Below the pieces are notes generated by a model. That model worked only from the letters and a program-made list of their open reading frames with translations. It was not told the DNA's origin and made no database searches. A stretch of DNA of 64,000 nt, taken from assembly GCF_900087055.1 (NCBI RefSeq), contig NZ_LT575468.1, positions 868,001 to 932,000 on the forward strand. Reading direction: 5' to 3'. The position numbers and the translations under genes are program-made. Below are positions 42,712 through 51,443 of the stretch, piece by piece; the first letter of the stretch is position 1, and each line of letters begins with the position of its first letter. The stretch comes from Plesiomonas shigelloides (GTDB lineage Bacteria > Pseudomonadota > Gammaproteobacteria > Enterobacterales > CAMTGL01).

Positions 42712-44073
42712 TTAACGTAATGCTTCGGGCAAGGTGATCACCCACAGCTCACTCAACGATTCTGGTTGCTCCAGTGGGGGGAGTTCCAACGTGGTGGCGA
42801 CGGGCTTTCCATCTACGTTGAGTTTGCCTTGCTCATTGACCTGATAGTCGGTGATTTTCTTGGTGTTTGCTTCGGCATTCATCAATTTAGGCTGTAGGCC
42901 AAAATCATTATCATTCAGTATGGCGATACGATGATTATCAATGAGCGCGAGGCCTTCGACTTTTTCATGTTGCCAGCCGAGTTTACGCAGGTCGGCAATT
43001 TCGCGTTTTTGCGCCAGTTTTATCCCACGTTTGGCCAATGTTTTTGCATCATCAAACTCAGGGGCGGTGCCACTGCTATCAAAGGCCGCAAGATCGCTGG
43101 CGTCAGTGAGGTCGACAAGATAGATCTTGTTGATCATCTGCTTGTCTTTATCACTACCTTGTTCCACTAGCAAAATATGCTGGTTATCTAGCGCCACAAT
43201 GTCACCAATTTTGGCATCTTTGGCTTTTTTATAGCTATCGACATCAATCGGATAGCCGTACATGGCTGTCTTACCCGTTGTTGGGTCAAAGCTCATGAGG
43301 CGCGTAAATTGAGCAGTATTTTTACTTTTTCCTTCGATATCCAGCGTACTTTGTACGGCCACTAATAGCTGGCCATTAGGAAGGCGCGTCACCCCTTCAA
43401 AGCCACGGTTCGGCTGACGCCATTTGAGGATGTTAGGTAAACCCGTGGCCACCCCTTGTTCGCCGGCAGCCGGCGTTGGGGCATATTTTTCCAGAATTTT
43501 TCCCTGCTTATCGACGTGAATCAAAAATGGCCCATATTCATCACTGAGCCAAAATCCACCTTTACCATCTGGCGTGATCCCTTCGGTATCTAAGCCTCGT
43601 GGGTCACTGGATACCGGTTGTAAGGTATCGCTTAAGGCCGCTTCGTTAGTCGAGCCAATCAGTGAGCTTGGCAAAGGTAATCCACTCACAGGGCCATCTT
43701 TATCATGCAAAGGGCGAGCATCGGTTGCGATGGCCTGATTTTTACTGATGCGGATATCCATCAAGAGCGGGACAAACGCAGGATTAGCGAAAATCTTCGC
43801 CTCTTGTTTGCCCACCGAAGGCGCATCGGCATTCGGGCCGCGATCGGTGACGGTGGTGAATAGCAGATCACCGTTTTCAACGCCGTTAAATACAAGTCCT
43901 GAGCCAATGCCAACGGGTAAGCCTTGCGGGAAGTTCTTTGCGAATGCTCCGTTATAGCTGACGCGATCCCCTGCGGGGAAAGAGACGGTATAACGTTCTA
44001 CGCTAAGGTCTGCAGCCTGAGACAGTAGAGGGAGTGCTGAGGCAAAAAAAAGAAAAAGCGGCTTTAATTTCAT
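42712..44073 (-). CDS. Secreted phytase-like / esterase-like protein
   Basis: Exported protein of 453 residues with a signal peptide (LFLFFASALPLLSQAADL, cleavage about residue 21). The body matches the 'esterase-like activity of phytase' domain (PF13449 type): FTTVTDRGPNADAP near residue 75, DPRGLDTEGITPDGKGGFWLSDEYGPFL near 157-185 and RGFEGVTRLPNGQLLVA. This is a beta-propeller-like fold found in periplasmic or secreted proteins tied to phosphate scavenging. A near-consensus Pho box lies 53 bases upstream of the start, which supports a phosphate-starvation role. True phytase activity is not proven for this domain family. Confidence 0.85.
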   Translation of the reverse strand: MKLKPLFLFFASALPLLSQAADLSVERYTVSFPAGDRVSYNGAFAKNFPQGLPVGIGSGLVFNGVENGDLLFTTVTDRGPNADAPSVGKQEAKIFANPAFVPLLMDIRISKNQAIATDARPLHDKDGPVSGLPLPSSLIGSTNEAALSDTLQPVSSDPRGLDTEGITPDGKGGFWLSDEYGPFLIHVDKQGKILEKYAPTPAAGEQGVATGLPNILKWRQPNRGFEGVTRLPNGQLLVAVQSTLDIEGKSKNTAQFTRLMSFDPTTGKTAMYGYPIDVDSYKKAKDAKIGDIVALDNQHILLVEQGSDKDKQMINKIYLVDLTDASDLAAFDSSGTAPEFDDAKTLAKRGIKLAQKREIADLRKLGWQHEKVEGLALIDNHRIAILNDNDFGLQPKLMNAEANTKKITDYQVNEQGKLNVDGKPVATTLELPPLEQPESLSELWVITLPEALR

Positions 44074-44126
44074 GGCATTAGCTCGTCATTAAAAGAGGTT
44101 AGAGCCAATAAACCTAGTGAAGAAGG

Positions 44127-44144
44127 ATGACATTTTAATGACAT
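44127..44144 (-). promoter_or_regulatory. Pho box (PhoB site) upstream of the phytase-like gene
   Basis: On the reverse strand: ATGTCAT, TAAA, ATGTCAT, i.e. two seven-base direct repeats with a four-base AT spacer and 11-base periodicity, matching the PhoB consensus CTGTCAT-AAAT-CTGTCAT except for the first base of each half. It ends 53 bases before the start codon, a suitable distance for an activated promoter. Confidence 0.8.
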
Positions 44145-44207
44145 GACAACAGTGGTCATGAATCCAATGAGCAGTTTAGAGTTTTAAAGTGAAATAGTCT
44201 TTTACTG

Positions 44208-45479
44208 TTACCTCACCACCAAAATATCCGCTAGCGACGTGGTATAGCGCGGACTCAGATGTTCGCGCTTCATCATCCATTCAGAGGTATCGGTGCCTCT
44301 CGAAGCAAAATGAATCTTTCCTCGATGGCTGTGGTTAATACGGTCGATGACCTGCATTAATGCTTCGCTGCGCTGGTGGTATTGTGGACTGGTAAACAGA
44401 TCGCCTTGCTGGCAGTTGAGGGGCGTGAAATCCGCCAGCATGACGCCGCCTTTTAAATAGCGATAGCCCTCTCGCCACATACGTTCAAGTAGGGGTGGGA
44501 TCAGCGCTAGCAGCTGACGTGTATCTGCCGTGGCGGCAGACAGCTGGGTGCTGACTTTATTGCCGTAGTAAGGCTCTTTACCACTAAACGGGCTAGTGCG
44601 GATAAAAAGGGTGACATGACGACAGCACATACCTTCTTGACGCAGCTTTTCTGCAGCACGCTCCATATAAGCCGCGAGCGCCTGATGCATGATGGCTCGC
44701 TCGGTGATGTGTTCGCCAAAGGAGCGTGAGCACACAATGTGTTGTTTGGCTGCTGGAGTTACATCCAGCTCAGTACACGGGCAGCCTTGCAGCTCTAACA
44801 GCGTTCGCTCAAGGGTTACGCTGTACGCTTGGCGTAATGATTTACTGTCTATGCGCAGCAAATCTGCCGCCGTGTGAATGCCTTTCGCGTTAAGGCTGGT
44901 TCGCAATTGCCGACCAATGCCCCAGATCTCTTCCACCGGAGTGATGGCGAGCAGTTTTTGACGGCGCACCGGATCGCGCAGGTCAACAACCCCACCGGTT
45001 GCAGGCCAACGCTTGGCGGCATAGTTAGCCAGCTTGGCTAAGGTTTTGGTGGGGCCAATACCGACACCGACTTGCAGCCCGGTCCACTGAGAGACACGGT
45101 TTTTCATCTGCTTGGCGTATTCACTGAGATCGCCAGCCCACGTTTCACTGAGTTCAATGAAGGCCTCGTCAATGCTGTAGATCTCGATAGACGGCACCAT
45201 GCTTTCCAGTGTACTCATCACCCGCTGCGACATATCGGCATACAAGGCATAATTGGAGCTAAACCAGACCCCGCCTTGTGCTTCGTAGGCTTTTCGTATC
45301 TTGAAAAATGGCTCCGCCATACGCACGCCCAATGCTTTGGCCTCAGGGCTACGCGCCACCACGCAACCATCATTGTTGGACAGCACCACAATAGGACGAC
45401 CTTTTAAATCCGGTCGGAACAAGCGTTCGCACGAGGCATAAAAGTTGTTCACATCCACAAGGGCGACGGCTCGGCTCAT
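44208..45479 (-). CDS. umuC: DNA polymerase V catalytic subunit UmuC
   Basis: Y-family translesion polymerase, 423 residues, the usual length. Catalytic segments are clear: [18 protein letters not shown] at the N-terminus (metal-binding Asp), [11 protein letters not shown] near residue 100 (Asp-Glu pair), then [21 protein letters not shown], a helix-hairpin-helix thumb region ([12 protein letters not shown]) and little-finger domain. It follows umuD with a three-base gap, and both lie under a LexA box. Functions with cleaved UmuD in SOS mutagenic bypass. Confidence 0.96.
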   Translation of the reverse strand: MSRAVALVDVNNFYASCERLFRPDLKGRPIVVLSNNDGCVVARSPEAKALGVRMAEPFFKIRKAYEAQGGVWFSSNYALYADMSQRVMSTLESMVPSIEIYSIDEAFIELSETWAGDLSEYAKQMKNRVSQWTGLQVGVGIGPTKTLAKLANYAAKRWPATGGVVDLRDPVRRQKLLAITPVEEIWGIGRQLRTSLNAKGIHTAADLLRIDSKSLRQAYSVTLERTLLELQGCPCTELDVTPAAKQHIVCSRSFGEHITERAIMHQALAAYMERAAEKLRQEGMCCRHVTLFIRTSPFSGKEPYYGNKVSTQLSAATADTRQLLALIPPLLERMWREGYRYLKGGVMLADFTPLNCQQGDLFTSPQYHQRSEALMQVIDRINHSHRGKIHFASRGTDTSEWMMKREHLSPRYTTSLADILVVR

Positions 45480-45482
45480 TGC

Positions 45483-45905
45483 TTACCCCAGCTTGGTTTT
45501 ATGCAAAACGTAGGTCACGACACCAAACACCTCTAACTCTTGCCCTTGGTTGAGATAGATAACTGGAAAGTCAGGATTGGCAGGCACTAACGCAGGGTGA
45601 GGGTGGGTCTGTAGATATTTAACGGTGAACTCGCCATCAAGGCAGGCCAGAACGATGGCACCTTGTGTCGCGGTAACGGCACGGTCAACCACCAGCAAAT
45701 CACCGGAGTGGATCCCCGCTTGCAGCATGCTATCGCCACTGGCTCGCACATAGAACGTTGCCGCAGGGTGTTCAATGCAGAGCTGGTTAAGATCGATAGT
45801 CTGTTCGACATAGTCTTGCGCGGGGCTAGGAAAACCACATGCAGCTGGCGATAAGAACAGTGGAAGCGCGAGCTCATCGGGCGTTGATTGAGGAATAGCA
45901 AACAT
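45483..45905 (-). CDS. umuD: DNA polymerase V accessory protein UmuD
   Basis: 140 residues, S24 LexA-like self-cleaving protein. The cleavage site is Cys23-Gly24 (SPAACGFPSP), the catalytic Ser59 is in RASGDSM and Lys96 is in GEFTVKYLQ. RecA filaments trigger self-cleavage to UmuD', which joins UmuC to form Pol V. The start codon lies 15 bases from a LexA box. First gene of the umuDC operon. Confidence 0.96.
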   Translation of the reverse strand: MFAIPQSTPDELALPLFLSPAACGFPSPAQDYVEQTIDLNQLCIEHPAATFYVRASGDSMLQAGIHSGDLLVVDRAVTATQGAIVLACLDGEFTVKYLQTHPHPALVPANPDFPVIYLNQGQELEVFGVVTYVLHKTKLG

Positions 45906-45921
45906 AGCGGCACACCAATAA

Positions 45922-45937
45922 CTGTAAATATATACAG
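45922..45937 (-). promoter_or_regulatory. LexA (SOS) box upstream of umuD
   Basis: CTG-TAAATATATA-CAG: CTG at 45922-45924, ten-base AT spacer, CAG at 45935-45937, flanked by A/T as in the TACTGTATATATATACAGTA consensus. It begins 17 bases upstream of the umuD start, so it covers the promoter or leader. Confidence 0.93.
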
Positions 45938-46077
45938 TATAACTGCGTGGAGTATTTTAGGTACAGGGGCGGTTTTAGTTTTTGCGTGGGCAGTGGGGAT
46001 GTGCGTGCTGTAGCGAGTTTCAGAGGGATGTAGTGGCGGCGGTTAAGCCGATGACACTACGCCTACGATAAGACATT

Positions 46078-46107
46078 GCTCTCGGCATCCATTCGGGTGC
46101 CGAGAGC
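46078..46107 (-). terminator. Strong hairpin after dbpA
   Basis: GCTCTCGGCA (46078-46087) and TGCCGAGAGC (46098-46107), perfect ten-pair stem with a ten-base loop, 45 bases after the dbpA stop. No clear T tract on either strand, so termination is likely but not certain. Confidence 0.5.
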
Positions 46108-46151
46108 AGGGTTGTAAGCAACGCGCTCTGTGTAGAGAGGTGCGCAGTAAC

Positions 46152-47555
46152 CTACTTCATCAGACGAGCGCGGTATGACTTACCTTTAATACGGCCACTG
46201 GTGATTTTGCTCAGAGCCTGTTTTGCCACACTGCGGCTAACCGCGACATAGGCGCGGTAATCGGTGACTAAAATCTTGCCCACCGCGGCAGCGTCGATGC
46301 CGTTTTGGCCGGTTAATGCACCGAGGATATCGCCGGGGCGCAGTTTATCCTTTTTACCGCCATCGATGAGCAAGGTGATCATGGCTGGCGCTGTCGGCGT
46401 TTGCCCCAGCAGGCTGGCTGATGGCAGCGGCTCGTCGTGAATTTCGTGCTCCAGATAATCTTCCAGCAGCGCCATCTTGTAGCCATCTTCGTGGCTAAAG
46501 AAGGTAAAGGCTGCGCCCTTGCTACCTGCGCGGCCAGTACGGCCAATGCGGTGAATGTGCACTTCGGTATCGTGAGCCATATGGTAGTTAAACACAGCAT
46601 CGAGGGCATCGATATCCAGTCCACGGGCCGCTACGTCGGTCGCCACCAGCACGCGAGCACTCTTGTTGGCAAATTGCAGCAGGGTTTCGTCGCGATCGCG
46701 CTGCTCCAAATCACCGTGCAGTGCCAGCACGCTAAAGCCAGAAGCGGCGAGCTCATCGGCTACGTTCTGGGTTTCGCGCTTGGTGTTACAGAACACCACA
46801 GCGCTTTCAGGTTTGTGTTCGAGCAGCAATAAACGCAGTGCCTGCATCCGCGCGCGGTCCTCTTCCAAATGGAAGAAGTGCTGGGCGATAGTGCTCTTTT
46901 CGTGGGTTACTGCGACTTTCACCATCACAGGGTTATGCATTACCTTCTGGGTAATGGTCTGAATTTTCTCAGGGAAGGTTGCACTGAACAGCAGCGTCTG
47001 GCGCTGGCGAGGGGCGCTGGCAATAATCGCTTCCAGCTGCGGCTGAAAGCCCATCTCCAGCATGCAGTCAGCTTCATCGAGCACCAACATCGTGAGGTTG
47101 CTCAAATCTAAGCGGTTACGCTCTAGGTGATCCACAATCCGGCCAGGCGTACCCACGATAATGTGCGCGCCGTGCTCAAGTGAGCCTATCTGTGGTCCCA
47201 TCGGCACACCGCCGCATAGGGTGAGCACTTTTACGTTGTGGATCCCGCGGGCGAGGGTGCGGATCTCCTGCGCGACCTGATCGGCCAGCTCCCGAGTCGG
47301 GCACAGCACCAAGGTTTGAATCCGAAAGCGCTTCACATCTAACTTGTTGAGTAACCCAAGGCCGAAGGCCGCCGTTTTACCCGAGCCGGTCTTGCCCTGA
47401 CCAATCACATCCTCACCCGCTAAAATGGCAGGTAAACTCTGGGCCTGAATGGGCGTCATCGCGTGGTAGCCCATGGAGGAAAGGTTATCAAGCAGTTCGG
47501 GTTTCAGCTTAAGAGTCGAAAACGCGTGTGCAGGCTGGGTATCTGAATTACTCAA
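46152..47555 (-). CDS. dbpA: ATP-dependent RNA helicase DbpA
   Basis: DEAD-box RNA helicase, 467 residues, that acts on 23S rRNA hairpin 92 during 50S maturation. Motif Q (FSTLKLKPELLDNL, with MTPIQAQSLP), motif I GKTGSGKT at 54-61, LVLDEADCMLEMG (motif II), SATFP (motif III), VATDVAARGLDI and HRIGRTGRAG (motif VI) are all present. The C-terminal about 75 residues (MITLLIDGGKKDKLRPGDIL, ending KSYRARLMK) form the DbpA-type RRM that gives rRNA specificity and separates it from other DEAD-box helicases. Single gene. Confidence 0.95.
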   Translation of the reverse strand: MSNSDTQPAHAFSTLKLKPELLDNLSSMGYHAMTPIQAQSLPAILAGEDVIGQGKTGSGKTAAFGLGLLNKLDVKRFRIQTLVLCPTRELADQVAQEIRTLARGIHNVKVLTLCGGVPMGPQIGSLEHGAHIIVGTPGRIVDHLERNRLDLSNLTMLVLDEADCMLEMGFQPQLEAIIASAPRQRQTLLFSATFPEKIQTITQKVMHNPVMVKVAVTHEKSTIAQHFFHLEEDRARMQALRLLLLEHKPESAVVFCNTKRETQNVADELAASGFSVLALHGDLEQRDRDETLLQFANKSARVLVATDVAARGLDIDALDAVFNYHMAHDTEVHIHRIGRTGRAGSKGAAFTFFSHEDGYKMALLEDYLEHEIHDEPLPSASLLGQTPTAPAMITLLIDGGKKDKLRPGDILGALTGQNGIDAAAVGKILVTDYRAYVAVSRSVAKQALSKITSGRIKGKSYRARLMK

Positions 47556-47822
47556 GGAAAGTATCCTGTGGTGATTAACCCCGCTTGAGCAGGGCTACTG
47601 TAAAGGGTGTTGTGTACGGGTGTGCTTCTCAGTGTGAGCGTAATTTTACCGGCCAATTCATTCGACTGACGCTGCATCAAGCGAACCCCGAAGCCAGCCA
47701 TTGTAGCAACAAAGCACAGCTTTTGCTCGTAGTGGTGAGACAAGGATCCCAGACCGTCATTGGGATGGTGCGGAATGCTGCGCCACATTGTTGACCGCGC
47801 CTGCTTGGCTTAGTTTTCCAAG

Positions 47823-48563
47823 TTAGTTTTCCCAGAATGTCGCGGATGTGTGATAGATCATCTTCTTGCTCATCCCTCCATCGACAACCAGATTGGCACC
47901 ATTGATAAAGTCATTCCGCGAGTCGGCTAAAAAGAGGCAAGCACGCGTGATGTCATCGGGGCGACCGACGCGGCCACTTGGATGCTGGCGGTGATCGGCT
48001 TCAGTCAGGGTGTGGTAATCCTCCGTCTGGATCCAGCCAGGACTGATGGCATTGACGGTGATCGGATACTCGGCCAATGAGTTGGCAAGGGACTGAGTGA
48101 GGGCAACCAACGCGCCCTTCGACGCGCCGTAGGCATCCCAGCCGGGTTCGTTCTGCTGCCAGCGGGTGGAGGCAATATTGATGATACGGCCATAGGGCAG
48201 ACCACTGTTGGCCTGAACGAAAGCGCGGGCGCACAGCATAGCGCCGCGCACATTGACGGCCATCATGAGATCGAACTGCTCAGTGCCAAGCTCTTCGAAA
48301 CGGGTGTGGAACTTGCTGATGGCGCCGTTGTTGATCAGCAGATGAATACCACCGTGTTGTGCGCGCACTTCAGCAAAGAGCTGTGCAATGGCCTGTTCGT
48401 CACGTAAATCGAGAGGGTGAAAATGGATCTCGGGGTGGTCGAAAGAGTAAACGGTTAGATCGGTAGCTATTACCCGATAGCCCGCGTTAGCCAAGCCAAG
48501 GCAGAGCTCGCGGCCAATCCCGCCAGCGGCGCCGGTGACGAGAGCAATTTGTTTATCGTTCAT
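47823..48563 (-). CDS. Short-chain dehydrogenase/reductase
   Basis: Classical SDR, 246 residues. NAD(P)-binding TGAAGGIGRE near residues 10-19, the NNGA(I) motif (LLINNGAIS), catalytic Ser (INIASTRW) and the YxxxK motif (DAYGASKGAL), followed by the GWIQTEDY segment. Its start overlaps the stop of the upstream reductase gene (ATGA), so the two are co-translated and probably act in one pathway. Substrate unknown. Confidence 0.93.
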   Translation of the reverse strand: MNDKQIALVTGAAGGIGRELCLGLANAGYRVIATDLTVYSFDHPEIHFHPLDLRDEQAIAQLFAEVRAQHGGIHLLINNGAISKFHTRFEELGTEQFDLMMAVNVRGAMLCARAFVQANSGLPYGRIINIASTRWQQNEPGWDAYGASKGALVALTQSLANSLAEYPITVNAISPGWIQTEDYHTLTEADHRQHPSGRVGRPDDITRACLFLADSRNDFINGANLVVDGGMSKKMIYHTSATFWEN

Positions 48564-49438
48564 AGTGCTGCTCCATTGCGAGCCCGCAGTACCTTGATCA
48601 GCGCCGATACCTCCTGCTGACCCAATCCTTGCGCTACCCCTTCTTCAAACAAATCGGCGGCAAAACGTGGGAAACGGTTGTCGATCCCCGCGTCGGTGGC
48701 GTGACCGGTCAGGCGGCTAATGGCGGCACTCCACGTTTTCAGGCTGGCGTAGGGGTGATCGAAGTCGCCGCTGGCCAGTGTTTTGCCAAGGTGAGCCACA
48801 TCGCCTCCTAAAATCGGCGACAACTCGCTGAACTGAGCGCATACCTTGGCGACAGGGAGCCCCTCGGCTTCACAGATGAGTGCTCCGTGTAGCGCGCCGA
48901 GTAGGCCACCAGCAAAGTAGGCCGCAACCGCACAATCCTGCGCGGCGGCAGCGCCCACGGCTTCCGCGACATGCTCAAGCGTGGGGGCTAGCTGGCGCAG
49001 TACTGGCTCGGTCTTGCTAAAGGCGGCGTTGGCTCCTGAGCAGATGATACTGGCATCAGTAGTGCCAATCTGATCGGGGAAGCAGAGGATAGCGCCATCC
49101 AGATAGCAGGATCCGCGGGCATGGCACCAGCCCTCTAGCATTCTGGCTCCCTGCGGACTGCCTGTTGATAGCTGCACCACGACTTTGCCTGTCACCGTAT
49201 TACTCGCTTCGTCCAGCAACTGCTGGCTGACGGCGTAGTTATCGATGCAGATTAGGGTGATATCGCCCGCTGCGATAGCTTCACTCACTGAGGGCGCGAG
49301 TGTCGCTCCTAGCGCGATTAATGGTGTTGCCTTGGCTGCACTGCGATTCCAGACGGTGACCGGATGGCCTGCCTTGAGCAAGGTGGAGGCAAGAGCAGAG
49401 CCCATGGCGCCGAGGCCGATGACAGAAATAGGACGCAA
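48560..49438 (-). CDS. NAD(P)-dependent reductase, imine-reductase/hydroxyacid-dehydrogenase type
   Basis: 292 residues. N-terminal Rossmann domain with GLGAMGSAL (residues 8-16) and the NRS segment after strand 2 that favours NADPH. The middle has QLSTGSPQGA and YLDGAILCFPDQIG, and the helical C-terminal half resembles the dimer domain of imine reductases more than 6-phosphogluconate dehydrogenase. The usual catalytic Lys of beta-hydroxyacid dehydrogenases is not evident in its usual position (AQDCAVAAYFAGGLLG). First gene of a two-gene unit with the SDR. Confidence 0.85.
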   Translation of the reverse strand: MRPISVIGLGAMGSALASTLLKAGHPVTVWNRSAAKATPLIALGATLAPSVSEAIAAGDITLICIDNYAVSQQLLDEASNTVTGKVVVQLSTGSPQGARMLEGWCHARGSCYLDGAILCFPDQIGTTDASIICSGANAAFSKTEPVLRQLAPTLEHVAEAVGAAAAQDCAVAAYFAGGLLGALHGALICEAEGLPVAKVCAQFSELSPILGGDVAHLGKTLASGDFDHPYASLKTWSAAISRLTGHATDAGIDNRFPRFAADLFEEGVAQGLGQQEVSALIKVLRARNGAAL

Positions 49439-49946
49439 GTTGACTCCTTGTTATGCGAGTTGAGCAAGAGACCGCAATGAAAACAGATCTACTGGTATAG
49501 AAAATTAAAATGTCTTGCGGCAAGGAAAACACTATAGTTGCGCTTTTACGCCGTGAGAAATGGCTTTTTTGATTGGCAGGTATAAGAAATTTTTATGGAT
49601 TGTTGCGCTTTGCGAGCTTTTTCAAAGCATTGATGGCCTGCGTAAAAAAAACTCATGGATTGCAATACGCTGCATTAGAGGGGTACAGGGAGGGGTACGG
49701 ATGTAGCTGTGCTTTATTATCCCCTCAGAGGTATCCGTACTTCTTGAGGAAAAGTGAATCTTTGAGTAGCGATAACGGCGCGGTCAATGAACACCTTTCG
49801 CTAAAGGCATACGTAAGCGAAAAGAGAGTCGCATTAAACTTTGAGTAAAATGTTGATATGTGGTCTATAGCGTGTCAGCTGTTGGGCCCTAAGCTAAAAA
49901 TAGGCTTTTAGCACGATGAGAGGGTGTTATAAATCATTGATTTTAA
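49439..49946. other. Gene-poor interval between the reductase operon and tRNA-Arg
   Basis: 508 bases. A forward frame of 91 codons (49573-49848) exists but has no family resemblance, no ribosome-binding site and starts in an odd context. It lies at the 3' side of the tRNA, where integrating elements commonly insert, but I see neither an integrase nor a repeat of the tRNA end. Confidence 0.5.
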
Positions 49947-50023
49947 TGGTGCTCCCGACTGGATTCGAACCAGTGGCCTTCCCCTTAGGAGGGGGACGCT
50001 CTATCCATCTGAGCTACGGGAGC
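49947..50023 (-). tRNA. tRNA-Arg (anticodon CCU)
   Basis: Reverse strand, 77 bases with encoded CCA. Acceptor stem GCTCCCG pairs with CGGGAGC; D-arm AGCTCAGATGGATAGAGC; anticodon loop CTCCTAA (anticodon CCT) closed by CCCC/GGGG; T-arm TGGTTCGAATCCA. CCU reads AGG arginine codons, as argW of E. coli. Confidence 0.96.
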
Positions 50024-50093
50024 ACGCCGGCCTGTCATTATACTGATAAATCCGGCGTTTTTAAGTTCTGTCGCGGTAATCCCGGCTGACTGC

Positions 50094-51269
50094 TCAGGAT
50101 TTAGTCACTAGATCGCCGACCTGAATCGTCGAAGCGGTATTTAGGCTGCCGATATTGATGATCGCGTAGGTGGCGTAGACTTGCGACACCGTCAGCGACA
50201 TACCGCTCGGCGTGAACATCTCGGCGACATTCCCACTTTGATCGACAAACTCGGTGGTATGCAACAGCTTAACCCGATCGCCTTTACGTACCCCGTTGCG
50301 GCTCCCGATGTTGATTTTCAGACGGTTGCCGTTGATTTCAGTGATACGCGCTTGGGTAGCCGAGCAGCCTAAGGCGGTATCCAGATCTTGGGCTATCTGA
50401 TCGGTTTGCAGACGAATCGCGTAACCGTAGGCGGATTGCCAGAAGTTGGCGCTGCTGGTATCTACACGCTCGGTGCGCTCAAACGGCCATTCGGCTTCCG
50501 TGCGATACAGGCGCTCGAAAACTTGCTCACCGCTGTAGCTATCAAAGACGCTGATATTAACTGCAAAGTGGCGCTTCATCGGGCTGACGCGGAAAAACGA
50601 GTTCAGACCGGTGACAGGGGCAGGGCTTAAATCAATCAGTTGTCCGGTCAGCAGATATTGCGCTTGCTGCTGCTCACCGGCGGCGGCCAGCCAGTTGGCT
50701 GAAGCATCCGCAGGTAAGTGCTCGTTCTGATAGCTGCGTACTTGCAGACCTTGCAGGTCTTGGCGCAGTTGACGCTCTAACACCCGTGGGTAATCCGAAT
50801 CGATATTGAAAATCGCGCCCAGTGAGGCTTGCGTCAAGTCATTGAGCGCAAAGCGGTAGACCGCCAGCGGCTTGCGATAACCTTGTCGGCGGCACAGGCT
50901 GCGATCAGGGATGATATCGGCACGTAACGTTAGGGTAAAGCGGCCATTCTGGGTAGCGCTACTGACCACCGTTGCTGCATGTACGGGGCTGCCGGCGGCG
51001 TAACGAATGGTCTGGCCGTCTTTATCGCCGGAGAGTAGCGATGCGACCAGCGGTTGCTGATAGTTCATCGACACCCCGGCATAACCGAGCAGCTGACCGC
51101 TGGCATCACTGAGCGCGAGCGAGCGCAATTGGCTCTCGCTACCCGCCTGCGTCGGAATACTGACGGTGGTCTGATACCAAGCGGCATAAAGGTTGCTTGT
51201 ATATAAGCTGCTGGCCAGCATAAGCACGGTGGCCAGACAGGTGGCACGCGGCCGGAGTGTCAATGTCAT
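50094..51269 (-). CDS. flgT: Flagellar H-ring protein FlgT
   Basis: Periplasmic protein of the H-ring that surrounds the basal body of Vibrio-type polar flagella, 391 residues from the ATG at 51269. That start begins a normal signal peptide (ATCLATVLMLASSLYTSNLYA-AWY); the longer frame up to 51443 runs through the flgO promoter and is rejected. The N-terminal, middle and C-terminal domains of FlgT are recognisable from order; the C-terminal part has the beta-barrel-like GSRNGVRKGDRVKLL and ASTIQVGDLVTKS segments. Divergent from flgO, as in Vibrio. Confidence 0.9.
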   Translation of the reverse strand: MTLTLRPRATCLATVLMLASSLYTSNLYAAWYQTTVSIPTQAGSESQLRSLALSDASGQLLGYAGVSMNYQQPLVASLLSGDKDGQTIRYAAGSPVHAATVVSSATQNGRFTLTLRADIIPDRSLCRRQGYRKPLAVYRFALNDLTQASLGAIFNIDSDYPRVLERQLRQDLQGLQVRSYQNEHLPADASANWLAAAGEQQQAQYLLTGQLIDLSPAPVTGLNSFFRVSPMKRHFAVNISVFDSYSGEQVFERLYRTEAEWPFERTERVDTSSANFWQSAYGYAIRLQTDQIAQDLDTALGCSATQARITEINGNRLKINIGSRNGVRKGDRVKLLHTTEFVDQSGNVAEMFTPSGMSLTVSQVYATYAIINIGSLNTASTIQVGDLVTKS

Positions 51270-51376
51270 TACGTGAACCTGAATCGTGATTGCCCGCGGC
51301 AGTGGCTGCTGCCGGTGATAACTGTACCGGTTGGCGATGTTATGAGTAATGCAATTAATGTTCCGTTTCATCCGGT

Positions 51377-51403
51377 TCAAGTTTTTACCGTAACGGGCGA
51401 TAA
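51377..51403 (+). promoter_or_regulatory. Sigma-28 (FliA) promoter before flgO
   Basis: TCAAGTTT at 51377-51384, 11-base spacer, GGCGATAA at 51396-51403. The consensus is TAAAGTTT-N11-GCCGATAA, so 14 of 16 positions match with the exact spacing. It lies 40 bases upstream of the flgO start. Confidence 0.85.
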
Positions 51404-51443
51404 GATAACAGAGAATGTGACTGGGACGCAGAACGTGAAGCAC

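Noticed and set aside
49573-49848. 91-codon forward frame near tRNA-Arg, considered as an integrase remnant
   Set aside because: No integrase motifs (no Arg-His-Arg-Tyr signature), no ribosome-binding site.
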